A stretch of DNA of 64,000 bases from Pseudomonas sp. BP8 (GTDB lineage Bacteria; Pseudomonadota; Gammaproteobacteria; Pseudomonadales; Pseudomonadaceae), in contig NZ_JAGINK010000001.1 in assembly GCF_017875955.1 (NCBI RefSeq), positions 3,874,501-3,938,500 of the forward strand, written 5' to 3'. Shown here in pieces: positions 30,743-40,369 of this stretch. The translations under genes and the position numbers were made by a program. The notes below the pieces were generated by a model. It had not been told where the DNA came from. It was given only the letters and a program-made list of their open reading frames with translations, and did no database searches. Numbering within the stretch: position 1 is the first letter of the stretch; each line of letters begins with the position of its first letter.

Positions 30743-33211
30743 CTAGAGGCCACGCAGGTCTTCGAAGAAGGCCTGCCGGCCATCCACTTGACTGGACGCA
30801 CGGGGCAGCTTGGCTGCTTCGCCGCTGACCGGTTCAACATGCCAATAGCAATGCCTGACCGCACGGGTTACTGCCACGTAGGCCAGGCGTTGCACCTCTT
30901 CTTTCTGCGCCGTGTCAAATGCCTGGGCATCCCCGGCACGGCCCAGTCCCGCCAGGCGGTAGACCTGATTCTTGTAAGGCGAACTGGTCAGGTACTGGCA
31001 GTCACCGAGCATGAACACCGCGTCAGCCTGCAATCCTTTGGCACTGTGATAAGTCAGTTGCCGCAGCCTGCGCTGCTCGACAGGCAAGCTAGAATCCACA
31101 TTAACTACAGACTTTATATGCTCTGAAATCAATAGCTTATCGATGCTTTTTCGAAACAACATCATCACCGATTCGCCGCGCTGATAGTGCTCGATCAAGG
31201 TCTGCCCCAGCGCGGCTTCGTCGCGATCAAACACTTTTACCGGCGACACCGGCAGCTCTGCAGCCAAGCCACTGGCCTTGGCCTTCTTGCCGGTAATGGC
31301 GGGCGCGCCCTTGACCAGATGCTCGGCGGCATCGATCACTTGCTGCTGGCTGCGGTAGTTCTCCACCAGCATCACCCGGGTGTTGGCGGGCGATGGGAAT
31401 GCCTTGGTGAACTCCATGAAGTACTTGGGCGAACTGCCCCGCCAGCCATAAATCGACTGCCAGTCATCACCCACGCAAAGCAGCGAGGCATGCTGGGCGG
31501 TGCGCCCCACGTGCATGGCAGGCCCGCGCCGGCGGATCTCGGCCAGACTGGCGCGCAGCCAGCTGACGATCTGTGGCGAAACATCCTGGAACTCGTCGAT
31601 CATCAGGTGCGCCAGCGGTCGCAGGAGCGGGTCGGGCAGCAGTTGCAGGTTTTCCGGGTTGTTCTCGCCGAACAGGGCAAACATCCGGTTGTAAGTCATC
31701 ACCGGTGGCGACTGTGCCATCAGGTGCGTTTCAAGGGCTTTCCAGTACATCGCCAGTGCTTCGAAAAACAGCGCGTCGCTGTCGCCCGGTGGGAAGCTCA
31801 TGGCGGACACCGCGCGCCCGACATCCAAGCCCAGGTTCTCGATAAAGCCTGCAGCACTGACAAAGGCGTCCAGTAACGGCGTCGCTGCCAGTTCGCCCTT
31901 GACCTTGTACTCGAAGCCAGGGCCTGCCACTGCATCCCCAGCCAACGAGGCCGCAAGGCGTTTTGCTGCTGCGTAGTTATCCAGCCAAATCAGTGGCTTA
32001 TCGCAGAAAGCTTGAAACAGTGTCCGTTTTACGGCCCATTCGGCACGCACCGCGAGCTTGGCGCCAGGTCGCTGGTACTGGGCGCTCTCCGAGGGGTCGA
32101 AGCCCAACACCACCCAAGCATCCGAGCCTTCCAGCCGACCTTGCACATGAAAGCGGCTACCGCGGATCTCCACCGTCTCGCGACACGGCTCGATACCTTT
32201 GATTGGCCAGGCGCCTGCGGCGAACCACAGGTCTTCGATCACATCACACAATTCCTCATCGCGCTGTGCGGCCAGCTGAGTCACCTGGACGCGCTTCTGT
32301 ACGTCGGGATGGTCCGGGTCCAGCGGTTTCAGTTGCAGGGCTTCACGGCGCAGGCTAGCGATCAGCTCAGCGAAACGCGGGCTGGCGGCCAGCACATCGC
32401 GGTAGCACAGGTTCAGCTGCTGACGCTGGGCGTCGTTCAGACGCAGGTCGAACGGATTGCTGTCGGCATCGGCCTCGCCACCGGCTGGCAACTCATTGCC
32501 AAGGGTCTCGAATGCACGCAGTTGACCGAAGCCTGGCAGGCTGCGCACCAGCGGCAGGATCCGCGAATGAAAGGTGCGCACCAGTTCGCGAGCATTGGCG
32601 GCGGGCAGATTGGCCTGCCACAGGGCAAACACCTGCAGCAGGCGCTTGATGAAGTCCTTGCGCGACTCGCGGGTGAACGTCACCACCGTCATGGCATCGA
32701 GTTCGTAGCCCAAGTAGTGGCGCAGCAGCAGGATGCGCAGTACCAACGAAGTCGACTTGCCGGCACCGGCACCGGCCACGACGCAGGTCGACGGGGTATC
32801 GCTGAAGATCAGCTTCCACTGCGCGGCGCTGGGTTGCGCCTCGGCCGGAAGACGCTGGGCGACATCGGCCTTGAAGCGCTTTTTCAGCTCTGCCGTCAGC
32901 GGCAGGCGCCAGTCCTCGAACAGCTTGTCGTCCTCACCAGGCACGCTGGCGTGCTCCGGGCGGATGTCGCGGATCACCAGCACCTGGCGGCCCGCGTCAA
33001 AGCCTTCGACTCGCCCCTGTTCGAAACCCTCGCGCACACCATCGGCATGTCCCGTACGCAGGCCGCTGGCCTGGCCGAGAAACCAGGAGTCTCGGTGTTG
33101 TGCTTGCAGCCGGGTCAGGCCGCGGCCCAGCAAACGTGCAGCCAGGCGGCGAAACCAGGGCAACTGGGCGGGCGGGGTCAATTGGACGGGGGCTGGGGGC
33201 TGGTGCGACAC
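30743..33211 (-). CDS. UvrD/Rep superfamily helicase, HelD (helicase IV)-like
   Basis: This 822-residue SF1 helicase has all motifs: I 'GAGAGKST', Ia 'VVTFTRESRKDF', II 'MIDEFQDVS', III 'GDDWQSIYGWRGSS', IV 'LVENYRSQQ', V 'TYHSAKGLQADAVF' and VI 'VAVTRAVRHCYW'. An N-terminal extension of about 75 residues contains closely spaced Gly-rich octads ('GHADGVREGFEQGRVEGF'). Helicase IV enzymes unwind 3'-5' and work in recombination or repair. GTG 33211 (VSHQPP) is chosen because GGAG lies 5 nt upstream; the ATG at 33256 has no site. It ends 3 bp from the NEL gene stop, tail to tail. Confidence 0.82.
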   Translation of the reverse strand: MSHQPPAPVQLTPPAQLPWFRRLAARLLGRGLTRLQAQHRDSWFLGQASGLRTGHADGVREGFEQGRVEGFDAGRQVLVIRDIRPEHASVPGEDDKLFEDWRLPLTAELKKRFKADVAQRLPAEAQPSAAQWKLIFSDTPSTCVVAGAGAGKSTSLVLRILLLRHYLGYELDAMTVVTFTRESRKDFIKRLLQVFALWQANLPAANARELVRTFHSRILPLVRSLPGFGQLRAFETLGNELPAGGEADADSNPFDLRLNDAQRQQLNLCYRDVLAASPRFAELIASLRREALQLKPLDPDHPDVQKRVQVTQLAAQRDEELCDVIEDLWFAAGAWPIKGIEPCRETVEIRGSRFHVQGRLEGSDAWVVLGFDPSESAQYQRPGAKLAVRAEWAVKRTLFQAFCDKPLIWLDNYAAAKRLAASLAGDAVAGPGFEYKVKGELAATPLLDAFVSAAGFIENLGLDVGRAVSAMSFPPGDSDALFFEALAMYWKALETHLMAQSPPVMTYNRMFALFGENNPENLQLLPDPLLRPLAHLMIDEFQDVSPQIVSWLRASLAEIRRRGPAMHVGRTAQHASLLCVGDDWQSIYGWRGSSPKYFMEFTKAFPSPANTRVMLVENYRSQQQVIDAAEHLVKGAPAITGKKAKASGLAAELPVSPVKVFDRDEAALGQTLIEHYQRGESVMMLFRKSIDKLLISEHIKSVVNVDSSLPVEQRRLRQLTYHSAKGLQADAVFMLGDCQYLTSSPYKNQVYRLAGLGRAGDAQAFDTAQKEEVQRLAYVAVTRAVRHCYWHVEPVSGEAAKLPRASSQVDGRQAFFEDLRGL

Positions 33212-33431
33212 GGTCACTCCGTTGAAAATTGAATCAGCGGCTAATGTTCGCCGCATCTGCGAGAAATCGCCAGCTAATGCTTGCAGATCAGACCATTAGG
33301 CGATGAATCGCATAAAGCACAACACGCCAACATATCTATCAATACGATCATTTTTAACCGATATTTACGCTTATTTTCGATCTTTATTGCATGCATCATT
33401 GGCCCATTCCAACCACTCATGGAGCACGATC

Positions 33432-34130
33432 ATGCTGCAACTGCGACCCTTCAACAGCCTTGGCCATGCGAATCATGGTTGGCTTGATGCTCATCACCAT
33501 TTCTCGTTCGCGGAATACTACGACCCGGCGCGGATGCATTGGGGCAACCTGCGGGTCTGGAACGACGACCTGATCGCGGCTGGCAGCGGCTTCCCACCCC
33601 ACCCGCACCGCGACATGGAAATCATTACCTATGTGCGTGAAGGTGCCATTACCCACGAAGACAGCCTGGGCAACAAGGGCCGGACCGAAGTCGGTGACGT
33701 GCAGGTGATGAGCGCAGGCAGCGGTATCGTCCACAGCGAGTACAACCTGGAGAACGTCGATACGCGGATCTTCCAGATCTGGATCGTCCCGGAGCGTGTC
33801 GGTGATGCACCGTCCTGGGGTACCCGACCTTTTCCTAAAGGGGAGCGTGGTGAGGGCTTCGTCACGCTGGCCAGCGGCCGGGATGGCGACGAAGAGAGCC
33901 TGCGCATTCGTGCCGACGCTCGCCTGGTAGCCGCCACCCTGCGGGCTGGGGACAGCGCCGAATACCGCTTCGAGGCGGGCCGCCGCGGCTACCTGGTTCC
34001 GGCCAAGGGTGCAATCGAGGTCAATGGGGTGCGGGTCAATGCCCGCGACGGTTTGGCCATTGAGCAGGAAGCGGTATTGACGGTAACGGCGATCGAGGAC
34101 AGCGAGATCGTGCTCGTAGACGTCGCGTGA
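33432..34130 (+). CDS. Pirin-family bicupin (YhaK-like)
   Basis: This 232-residue cytoplasmic protein has the pirin N-terminal cupin. Metal ligands His57 and His59 lie in 'PPHPHRDMEI' and His101 and Glu103 in 'GIVHSEYN', exactly the pirin pattern. The second cupin (about 150-230) lacks metal residues, as usual. Some members are quercetin dioxygenases, others redox sensors. GGAG lies 7 nt before ATG 33432; the longer frame from 33303 covers AT-rich promoter DNA and is rejected. Divergent from the helicase gene with about 220 bp between starts. Confidence 0.9.
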   Translation: MLQLRPFNSLGHANHGWLDAHHHFSFAEYYDPARMHWGNLRVWNDDLIAAGSGFPPHPHRDMEIITYVREGAITHEDSLGNKGRTEVGDVQVMSAGSGIVHSEYNLENVDTRIFQIWIVPERVGDAPSWGTRPFPKGERGEGFVTLASGRDGDEESLRIRADARLVAATLRAGDSAEYRFEAGRRGYLVPAKGAIEVNGVRVNARDGLAIEQEAVLTVTAIEDSEIVLVDVA

Positions 34131-34140
34131 TGTGATACCT

Positions 34141-34167
34141 GTGCTGGCCTCGCGAAGAGGCCAGCAC
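34141..34167. terminator. Convergent hairpin, pirin / integrase
   Basis: A perfect 11-bp inverted repeat GTGCTGGCCTC/GAGGCCAGCAC with a 5-nt loop lies between convergent genes. There is no T-run, so termination strength is uncertain. The core resembles half of a REP element. Confidence 0.5.
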
Positions 34168-34179
34168 TGCCCATACCGA

Positions 34180-35094
34180 TCAATAATCGAACCGGTCCAC
34201 CGCCCGCCGCCGCTCATTGTCATCGCGCCGATCATAGGCCGCCGTGGTCTGGATATTGGCGTGGTGCGCCAGCTTCTGCGCAATCGACAGGTCATGCTCT
34301 TCGATTACACGGGTAATGAACGCCCGGCGAAAATCATGCGGCATGATCTTCGCACCGACCTGCGCGCCTCGTTGCCGAGCGATGTAATAAATGGCGTGCT
34401 TGGTGATCCGTGCTCGGGTGATGTGATTGCCACGGCGGATGCGATTGAACAGAAAACTGTCGTCTGCCTCACCTTCGGCCAGTTGCGCCCGGCGCAGATC
34501 CAGCCACGCCTGCAGTTTCTCGAATGCCCAGGCCGGGGCGTACTTGACCAGCTGGCGATTACCCTTGCCTACCACCTGCAGGCTGCGACCGGCGAAATCC
34601 ACCTGGACAATGTCGATGTCGACCGACTCCGATTTACGCATGCCGGTGCCGTACAACAGGGCAATGATCGCTGCATCACGCACGCCTTGGGGCCGAGGGT
34701 CGGCAGCACACACGTCCATCAGTTCACGAATCAGGCTGCGGCGCAGGTTACGCCCCGGCGGCAGCCGGCTGCCCGTTGCAGGCTTGACCTCACGGATGCG
34801 TAGCAACTGCTCATGATCGATCAAGCCCTGGCGCCAGGCCTCGTTCATCACCCCGCGCACCGCGTTGACGTAAAGCGACGAGGTATTGGGCGCGTAATCA
34901 TCGCTGCGCAGCGCCGCTACCAGGGCAATCACATGGCCTGGTTCGAGCCGGTGCCATGGCACATCAGCGATATCGCAATCGACAAAGCCCAGCCGGTCAG
35001 CGGCATCCTGAAGGATGTAGCGCATGGTCAACTGGCTGGACGGTGCCAGCCGGGCCAGGTACTGCAGCAGAGGGTTGTGCAGGAAGTCGGACAA
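34180..35094 (-). CDS. Stand-alone Xer-like tyrosine recombinase
   Basis: This 304-residue intact integrase has an N-terminal SAM-like domain (about 1-105). Its catalytic domain has Arg153 ('GTGMRKSES'), Lys178 ('VVGKGNRQ'), His253 and Arg256 ('PHDFRRAF'), His277 ('KLAHHAN') and nucleophile Tyr287 ('TTAAYDRR'). Length is typical of XerC/D-like or chromosomal site-specific recombinases rather than phage integrases. TTG 35094 (MSDFLHNP) is chosen since AGGAT lies 7-8 nt upstream; the long N-terminal extension in the same frame from 35469 looks non-coding. No attachment repeats or island cargo flank it clearly. Substrate site unknown. Confidence 0.82.
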   Translation of the reverse strand: MSDFLHNPLLQYLARLAPSSQLTMRYILQDAADRLGFVDCDIADVPWHRLEPGHVIALVAALRSDDYAPNTSSLYVNAVRGVMNEAWRQGLIDHEQLLRIREVKPATGSRLPPGRNLRRSLIRELMDVCAADPRPQGVRDAAIIALLYGTGMRKSESVDIDIVQVDFAGRSLQVVGKGNRQLVKYAPAWAFEKLQAWLDLRRAQLAEGEADDSFLFNRIRRGNHITRARITKHAIYYIARQRGAQVGAKIMPHDFRRAFITRVIEEHDLSIAQKLAHHANIQTTAAYDRRDDNERRRAVDRFDY

Positions 35095-35404
35095 AACGTG
35101 AATCCTGTAACGGAGCTCCAGCGGTGGACGGGAGCGTAAAGCGCGTCCAGCCGACTCGACGAAGTCGGCCGGACAACAGAAACAATAGGTCAATATGACC
35201 CGATGCACTGCCATCATCTTGATATTCAAGAATTTTATGGATGGCAAGGAGGTTAATGGTACCCGAAACATCCTGGGACTGCTGCGCAGCCCATCGCAAC
35301 CGCTCCGGCGCGCCGCAAGGCTGTACCCACAAAGACCATATCCAACGAACAGCGCGCAACGGTGGTCTAGAGTGGAGTTCACAATACGCTGCCAACGAGG
35401 CCTC
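35095..35404. promoter_or_regulatory. Divergent intergenic region, integrase / DUF1345
   Basis: This 310-bp region without a gene holds a hairpin GCCGACT-CGACGA-AGTCGGC (35150-35169) and a palindrome GGTCA-ATA-TGACC (35188-35200). A partial REP-like fragment (CTGCTGCGCAGCCCATCGCAA, in part) lies near 35281-35300. The palindrome is about 95 bp upstream of the integrase start and could be an operator. Confidence 0.45.
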
Positions 35405-36052
35405 ATGGCTCTGCACCGCCTGACCCGCACCCACCCCCGCCTGAGCATCGCCACTGTGGCGGGGATCATTGGCGGCTGGCTGATTCCTGCCGAGGATCTT
35501 ATCCAGCACCTGCTCGCCGGCTGGAACCTGGGCGTCTGGCTTTATCTGCTGCTGGTTGGCTGGCTGACCTGCACGGCCAGCCTGGCCCAGGTGCGCAATG
35601 TCGCTCAGATCGAGGACGAAAATGCGGGGCTGGTACTGTTCACCGTGTGCATCGCAGCGATCGCCAGCCTCGCTGCTGTGGTGTTGCAACTGGGCGTCAG
35701 TCGCAGCCTGGAGGGGACTGCCCTGGCCCTGCATTACCTCTATACCGTGCTGACAGTGGCCGGCTCATGGCTATTGATTGGCTGTATCTTCAGCTTGCAC
35801 TATGCGCGCCTGTTCTACACCAGCAAGCAAGCCGAACCGCCGCTGCGCTTTGCCGAAGGCGAACGCAACCCAGACTATTGGGACTTCCACTACTTCTCAT
35901 TCACCCTCAGCGTCGCGGTGCAGACGTCGGATGTCGGCGTCGCCGACCGCGCAATGCGCCGGGTGGTCCTGGCCCACTCACTGGTGGGTTTCGTGTTCAA
36001 CACGGCGATCCTCGGCATCACTATCAACATCGCCGCTGGCTTGCTCGGCTGA
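35405..36052 (+). CDS. DUF1345 membrane protein
   Basis: This 215-residue inner-membrane protein has about five hydrophobic helices. The DUF1345 hallmark 'NPDYWDFHYFSFTLSVAVQTSDVG' is present in part (PDYWDFHYFSFTL, about 152-164), followed by 'AMRRVVLAHSLVGFVFNTAI'. The family is widespread in proteobacteria and of unknown function. GAGG lies 5 nt before ATG 35405; the longer frame from 35195 spans the intergenic region and is rejected. No operon partner. Confidence 0.85.
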   Translation: MALHRLTRTHPRLSIATVAGIIGGWLIPAEDLIQHLLAGWNLGVWLYLLLVGWLTCTASLAQVRNVAQIEDENAGLVLFTVCIAAIASLAAVVLQLGVSRSLEGTALALHYLYTVLTVAGSWLLIGCIFSLHYARLFYTSKQAEPPLRFAEGERNPDYWDFHYFSFTLSVAVQTSDVGVADRAMRRVVLAHSLVGFVFNTAILGITINIAAGLLG

Positions 36053-36332
36053 TCCCAACGCCTGACCGTTGGTCCGAAAGCCGCTAGCGTGCAGGCCGAT
36101 GACGCAAATCGTCGCCGACGGCAGACCACTACTGCCGCCAGACGAAAACGTTTGCCAGGCAACCCCCCATTGCCACCCCTGCCAGGGCTGGCTGTGACCG
36201 AGGTCAAGCATTCGTACATTTGTCATGTTTTCTGCGAGACACTGCCTTGGCAGATGCTATCGTTACAGTCCGACGGCCCGATGCGGCGCCTCGCGATCAC
36301 TCTGTTCGATAACTGGAACAAGGAGGCTGGCA

Positions 36333-36593
36333 ATGAACAAGATGACGTTCCCCAACGCCTGCCAAGTGATGCGCTGGCACTTCCACCCGCTCGGTTTCGA
36401 GGCCAACATGGACGCGCCGCGTAGCATGATCGCCCGGCTGTTCGATCGCAGCACGGGTGAAACCGTCCTGGCCATCGCCGGCATCCCCTGCTCCGCGATC
36501 ATGGCGGCTGCTGACGTCGAACGCATCATTGAGGCGGTTGAGGATGAAATGGCGGCGTTTGTGCCGTTGTTTACCTTGCGTGATGCTGGTTAA
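36333..36593 (+). CDS. DUF1652 protein
   Basis: This 86-residue cytoplasmic protein of the Pseudomonas-specific DUF1652 family shows 'FPNACQVMRWHFHPLGFEA', 'MIARLFDRSTGETVLAIAGI' (in part) and 'ADVERIIEAVEDEM'. Function unknown. AGGAGG lies 6 nt before ATG 36333, an excellent site, so the longer frame from 36225 is rejected. Its stop overlaps the end of the MHYT gene on the other strand by 4 bp. The 280 bp before it (36053-36332) hold no other gene; an AT-rich stretch near 36200-36240 probably carries the promoter. Confidence 0.88.
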   Translation: MNKMTFPNACQVMRWHFHPLGFEANMDAPRSMIARLFDRSTGETVLAIAGIPCSAIMAAADVERIIEAVEDEMAAFVPLFTLRDAG

Positions 36594-38677
36594 ACCGGTT
36601 TGACTTCCTTTTCTCGCACTTCCATCAGCCCTGCCATGAATTGCTCCGCCGGCACCGGCTTGCCCATCAGGTAACCCTGCAAAGAGTCGCAGCCCAAACG
36701 CGTCAGGAACTCTTGCTGGCGGTCGGTTTCCACACCTTCGGCAACGATGCGCAAGCCCAGCGCTTGGCCGAGGGCGACGATCGCCGAGACGATCGCGGCG
36801 TCATCGCTGTCGTGCTCCAGGTCACGGACGAAGCCGCGATCGATCTTCAATTCGTTGGCCGGCAGGCGCTTGAGGTACATCAGGCTGGAATAGCCGGTGC
36901 CAAAGTCGTCGATGGAGATGTCCACGCCCATGTCGGAGAGCTTCTGCAGCACTGTCAAACTGGCATCGGCATCGCGCATGGCAGTGGTTTCGGTGATTTC
37001 CAGGGTCAACCGATTAGCCGGCAGCTGATTACTCTGCAGGGCCCGGGCAACGCTGTCGACCAGGCCTGCATGACAGAACTGGATAGCCGAGAGGTTGACT
37101 GCAATGCGCCACTCCTCGTGCCCCTGCTGCATCCATTGGCGCATCTGCCGGCACGCTTCATCCAGCACCCACTCGCCGATGGGGATGATCAAACCCGTCT
37201 TCTCCGCCAAACCAATGAAGCGGTCAGGCAGCAGCAAGCCCTGTTGCGGATGCTCCCAGCGCAGCAGTGCCTCAGCACCAATGGGCTGGCGCAGGGCGGC
37301 GTCGTACTTGGGCTGGTAATGCAGGCGAAACTGGCCCAGCTCCACGGCTGCGCGCATGTCCTGCAGCAGTTGCAACTGCTGACGGGCGTTGCTGTTCATC
37401 GATACGTCGAAAAAGCTGTAGCCGTTCTTGCCGGCGTTTTTGGCGTGGTACATCGCCGCGTCGGCGTTGCGCAGCAGTTCCAACTGGTCGAGACCGTTAC
37501 CGGGGTAGAGCACGATACCCAAGCTGGCGGTGAGTTGCAGGTCATGTTCGGCAATGCGGAACGGGCGCGATACCAGGTTGACCTGCTTGACCGCCACGTC
37601 CATGGCGTCCTCCAGCTCCTGCAGTTCGACCAACAGGACGAACTCGTCGCCGCCGATCCTCGCCAGGGTGTCCTGACTGTGCAGGTGGCCGCGCAGGCGT
37701 GTGGCAACCGCTTTGAGCAACTGGTCGCCAACGTGGTGACCAAAGGCGTCGTTGACCGGTTTGAAACCGTCCAGATCAATGAACATCAGCGCAAAGCAAC
37801 CACCCTGCTCCGCTACTTTACCGATGGCCTGGTCGATACGGTCCGCCAACAAGGTACGGTTGGGCAATCCGGTGAGGGTATCGTGCAGCGCCAGTTGCGT
37901 CAGTTCCTGGTTGGCCAGCGTCAGCGAGCGCGCCAGTTCGGCGGTACGCGCTTCCATGCGTGCGTCGAGCACCGAGGTCAGCAACGCCATGGCCAGCACC
38001 GCAAGGGTGGTGATCAGCACCACATAATCCAGACCGGAGCCGCTCAGCCCGCCATCGAGCGCGCCACAGAAGCTTCCCTCCGGGAAGTTCGCGGCGGCCA
38101 TGCCGGTGTAGTGCATGCCGACGATGGCAATCCCCATCAGCACGGCGGCCGCACCGCGGATCTGCCGCACATAGGGCGTGTGTTTGCGCAGGCGGAAGGC
38201 GATCCACAGGGCCGCCGCCGATGCGCCCACCGCTATGGCCAGCGAGGCACTGAACAACGTCGGGTCGTAGTCGATACCCGGCTGCATCTGCAGGGCCGCC
38301 ATGCCCATGTAGTGCATGCTGCTGATGCCGGCCCCCATGATCAGCGCGCCAAAGCCCAATTGCAGCCAGGGCAGCGTTGGCTGGCTGATCAACCACAGGG
38401 CAAAGCCTGAAGAAAGCACCGCGATCAGCAGCGACAGCGCCGTCAGAGCCAGGTCATAGCCGAGACTGATCGGCAGGCTGAAAGCGAGCATGCCAATGAA
38501 GTGCATCGACCAGACGCCGACCCCCATGGCCAGTGCACCTCCACCCATCCACAGGTGCACCGCCCGGCCTTTGGCCGTAGCGATACGCCCGGTCAGGTCG
38601 AGGGCGGTGTAGGACGCCAAAATCGCCACGCACAGCGAGATCAACACCAGCGAGGAGGAGTAGGTACCGATCAGCAT
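36590..38677 (-). CDS. MHYT-GGDEF-EAL c-di-GMP enzyme (MucR-like)
   Basis: This 695-residue membrane protein begins with seven helices of the MHYT sensor, with three motifs 'SMHFIGM', 'SMHYMGM' and 'GMHYTGM' in the first 220 residues. A GGDEF domain follows (RIGGDEF near 342, intact active site), then an EAL domain (about 450-690; 'GAEALLRWEH' and 'DDFGTGYSSL' intact). Both diguanylate cyclase and phosphodiesterase activity are possible. Domain order and length match P. aeruginosa MucR, which links a gas or redox signal to alginate and dispersal, so it could affect the fap amyloid output encoded in this window. The MLIGTYS start matches relatives; upstream sites are weak. Confidence 0.9.
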   Translation of the reverse strand: MLIGTYSSSLVLISLCVAILASYTALDLTGRIATAKGRAVHLWMGGGALAMGVGVWSMHFIGMLAFSLPISLGYDLALTALSLLIAVLSSGFALWLISQPTLPWLQLGFGALIMGAGISSMHYMGMAALQMQPGIDYDPTLFSASLAIAVGASAAALWIAFRLRKHTPYVRQIRGAAAVLMGIAIVGMHYTGMAAANFPEGSFCGALDGGLSGSGLDYVVLITTLAVLAMALLTSVLDARMEARTAELARSLTLANQELTQLALHDTLTGLPNRTLLADRIDQAIGKVAEQGGCFALMFIDLDGFKPVNDAFGHHVGDQLLKAVATRLRGHLHSQDTLARIGGDEFVLLVELQELEDAMDVAVKQVNLVSRPFRIAEHDLQLTASLGIVLYPGNGLDQLELLRNADAAMYHAKNAGKNGYSFFDVSMNSNARQQLQLLQDMRAAVELGQFRLHYQPKYDAALRQPIGAEALLRWEHPQQGLLLPDRFIGLAEKTGLIIPIGEWVLDEACRQMRQWMQQGHEEWRIAVNLSAIQFCHAGLVDSVARALQSNQLPANRLTLEITETTAMRDADASLTVLQKLSDMGVDISIDDFGTGYSSLMYLKRLPANELKIDRGFVRDLEHDSDDAAIVSAIVALGQALGLRIVAEGVETDRQQEFLTRLGCDSLQGYLMGKPVPAEQFMAGLMEVREKEVKPV

Positions 38678-38852
38678 GTCGAGTTCCAGCGGCGGGAGGC
38701 AAAGCCCCGGGCAAAAGCCGATGATTGTACTCAAGCTTTGCCGAAACGCACGGGGTTTTAGCGAATCATAATGGATCCAATATCCCGGAACAGTGCACAC
38801 CATGGTCCCGCTAAAGCCGGCGTTGCTGAACTGACTTTTTAGCAGAGATCCT

Positions 38853-38871
38853 GGGGCCGCGTTGCGGCCCC
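38853..38871. terminator. Hairpin after opmB
   Basis: A perfect 8-bp stem GGGGCCGC-GTT-GCGGCCCC, 10 nt downstream of the opmB stop on the minus strand. The T-run is lacking. Confidence 0.5.
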
Positions 38872-38881
38872 GGAGGCATAA

Positions 38882-40369
38882 TCACTCTTGTTCGGCAAAC
38901 GCCTGCTGGGTATCCCAACCGCCGCCGAGGGCCGCAATCAACTGCACGCTGGCAACCAGCCGCCCTTGCAGCAGGTTGAGTACACTGCGCTCGTTGCTCA
39001 AGGCGGTGGCCTGCACGTTGACTACATCCAGGTAACCAATCAACCCAGCGCGGTACTGGTTCTCGGTCAAGCGCAGCGACTCGCGCGCGGCATCCAGAGC
39101 CTCCTGGCGCACCCCGGCCTCATCGCCGTAGACCTTGAGCTGCACCATGTAGTTTTCCACTTCCTTGAACCCGTCGAGCACGGTCTGGCGGTATTGCGCC
39201 ACGGTCTGGTCGTAGACCGCGACAGTGCGGTCGACCTCGGCGCTGCGCTTGCCGGCGTCGAACAAGGTCATCGCCAATTGCGGCCCCACCGACCAGAAGC
39301 GGTTGGGTAGCTGGATCCAGTTACTGAAGCTGCTGCTGGAATAGCCGCCACTCATGCTCAAGCTCAGGTCCGGGAAGTACGCCGCACGGGCCACACCGAT
39401 AGTGGAGTTGGCCGCCATCACGTTACGCTCGGCCGAGGCGATGTCGGGACGGCGCTCAAGCAGCTGCGAGGGCAGTGCCACGGGAATCTGTGGCAAGGCC
39501 GGGATCGACTTGCTGTCGGCCAGGGCAAAATCGGCCGGTGCCTTGCCCATCAGCACGGCAATGGCGTTTTCGTACTGCGCACGCTGCCAGATCAGGTCGA
39601 TCAGGTCGGCCTGGGTGCTCTTCAACTGGGTGCGTGCCTGGGCCACCGCATCCGGCCCGGAAACACCGGCACGGTACTGGTTCTCGGTCATTTTCAACGA
39701 ACGCTCATAAGCTGCCACGGTGGCTTCAAGCAAACGTTTCTGTTCGTCGATCACGCGCAACTGCAGGTAGTTCTGCACCAACTCCGACTGCAGGCTCAAG
39801 CGCATCGCCGCAAGATCGGCAAAGCTTGCCTCGGCGCTGGCTTCGTCGGCATTGAGCGTCTCGCGCAGCTTGCCCCACAGGTCGATTTCCCAGCTGACAC
39901 CAAGCTGCGCATTGTAGGTGTTGCGGATCCCGCTGCTGTTGTTCGACAGGCTCGAACTGCTGCTGCCGGTGCCCTGCGCGGAGCGGGTCTTGCCGGCCGA
40001 CAGGTCGAGGCTGGGGAACAACGAGGCGCGACTGCTGCGAATCAGTGCGCTGGCCTGACGGTATTGCGCCTCATACTGAGCGACCGTCTGGTTGCTGCGG
40101 TTGAGTTCTTCGACCAGGGTATTGAGACCGGCGTCACCGTACAGCTCCCACCAGGCACCACGGGCAATGGCGTCGGACGGCTTGGCCTGGGTCCAGCCTT
40201 CGGCCTGCTTGAACTGCGCCGGAGTGCTCAGCTCCGGGCGCTGATAGTCCGGGCTCAAGCTACAGGCGCTGAGCAGCAATGCGCACAGGCTGGCGCCGAT
40301 CAGGCGCGAGCCGCGCCCGCGGCCCAGCTGCTGCAGGGCACGATGAAGTGGAGTCTGGGCAAAATTCAT
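38882..40369 (-). CDS. opmB: RND pump outer-membrane lipoprotein OpmB
   Basis: This 495-residue outer-membrane factor of the OprM/NodT family has a lipoprotein signal with lipobox LSAC (Cys36), 'PDYQRPELSTPAQF' right after it, and two repeated OEP coiled-coil/beta domains ('LRLTENQYRAGLIGYLDVV' and 'LKMTENQYRAGVSGPDAVA'). It forms the trimeric exit duct for the MuxABC pump. ATG 40369 overlaps the muxC stop (ATGA), so translation is coupled; the longer frame from 40411 is rejected. Fourth and last gene of the operon. Confidence 0.92.
   Translation of the reverse strand: MNFAQTPLHRALQQLGRGRGSRLIGASLCALLLSACSLSPDYQRPELSTPAQFKQAEGWTQAKPSDAIARGAWWELYGDAGLNTLVEELNRSNQTVAQYEAQYRQASALIRSSRASLFPSLDLSAGKTRSAQGTGSSSSSLSNNSSGIRNTYNAQLGVSWEIDLWGKLRETLNADEASAEASFADLAAMRLSLQSELVQNYLQLRVIDEQKRLLEATVAAYERSLKMTENQYRAGVSGPDAVAQARTQLKSTQADLIDLIWQRAQYENAIAVLMGKAPADFALADSKSIPALPQIPVALPSQLLERRPDIASAERNVMAANSTIGVARAAYFPDLSLSMSGGYSSSSFSNWIQLPNRFWSVGPQLAMTLFDAGKRSAEVDRTVAVYDQTVAQYRQTVLDGFKEVENYMVQLKVYGDEAGVRQEALDAARESLRLTENQYRAGLIGYLDVVNVQATALSNERSVLNLLQGRLVASVQLIAALGGGWDTQQAFAEQE

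Noticed and set aside
34180..35469. Longer integrase start at 35469
   Set aside because: The extra 125 residues cross the divergent promoter region and do not look coding; TTG 35094 with AGGAT upstream gives the usual length.
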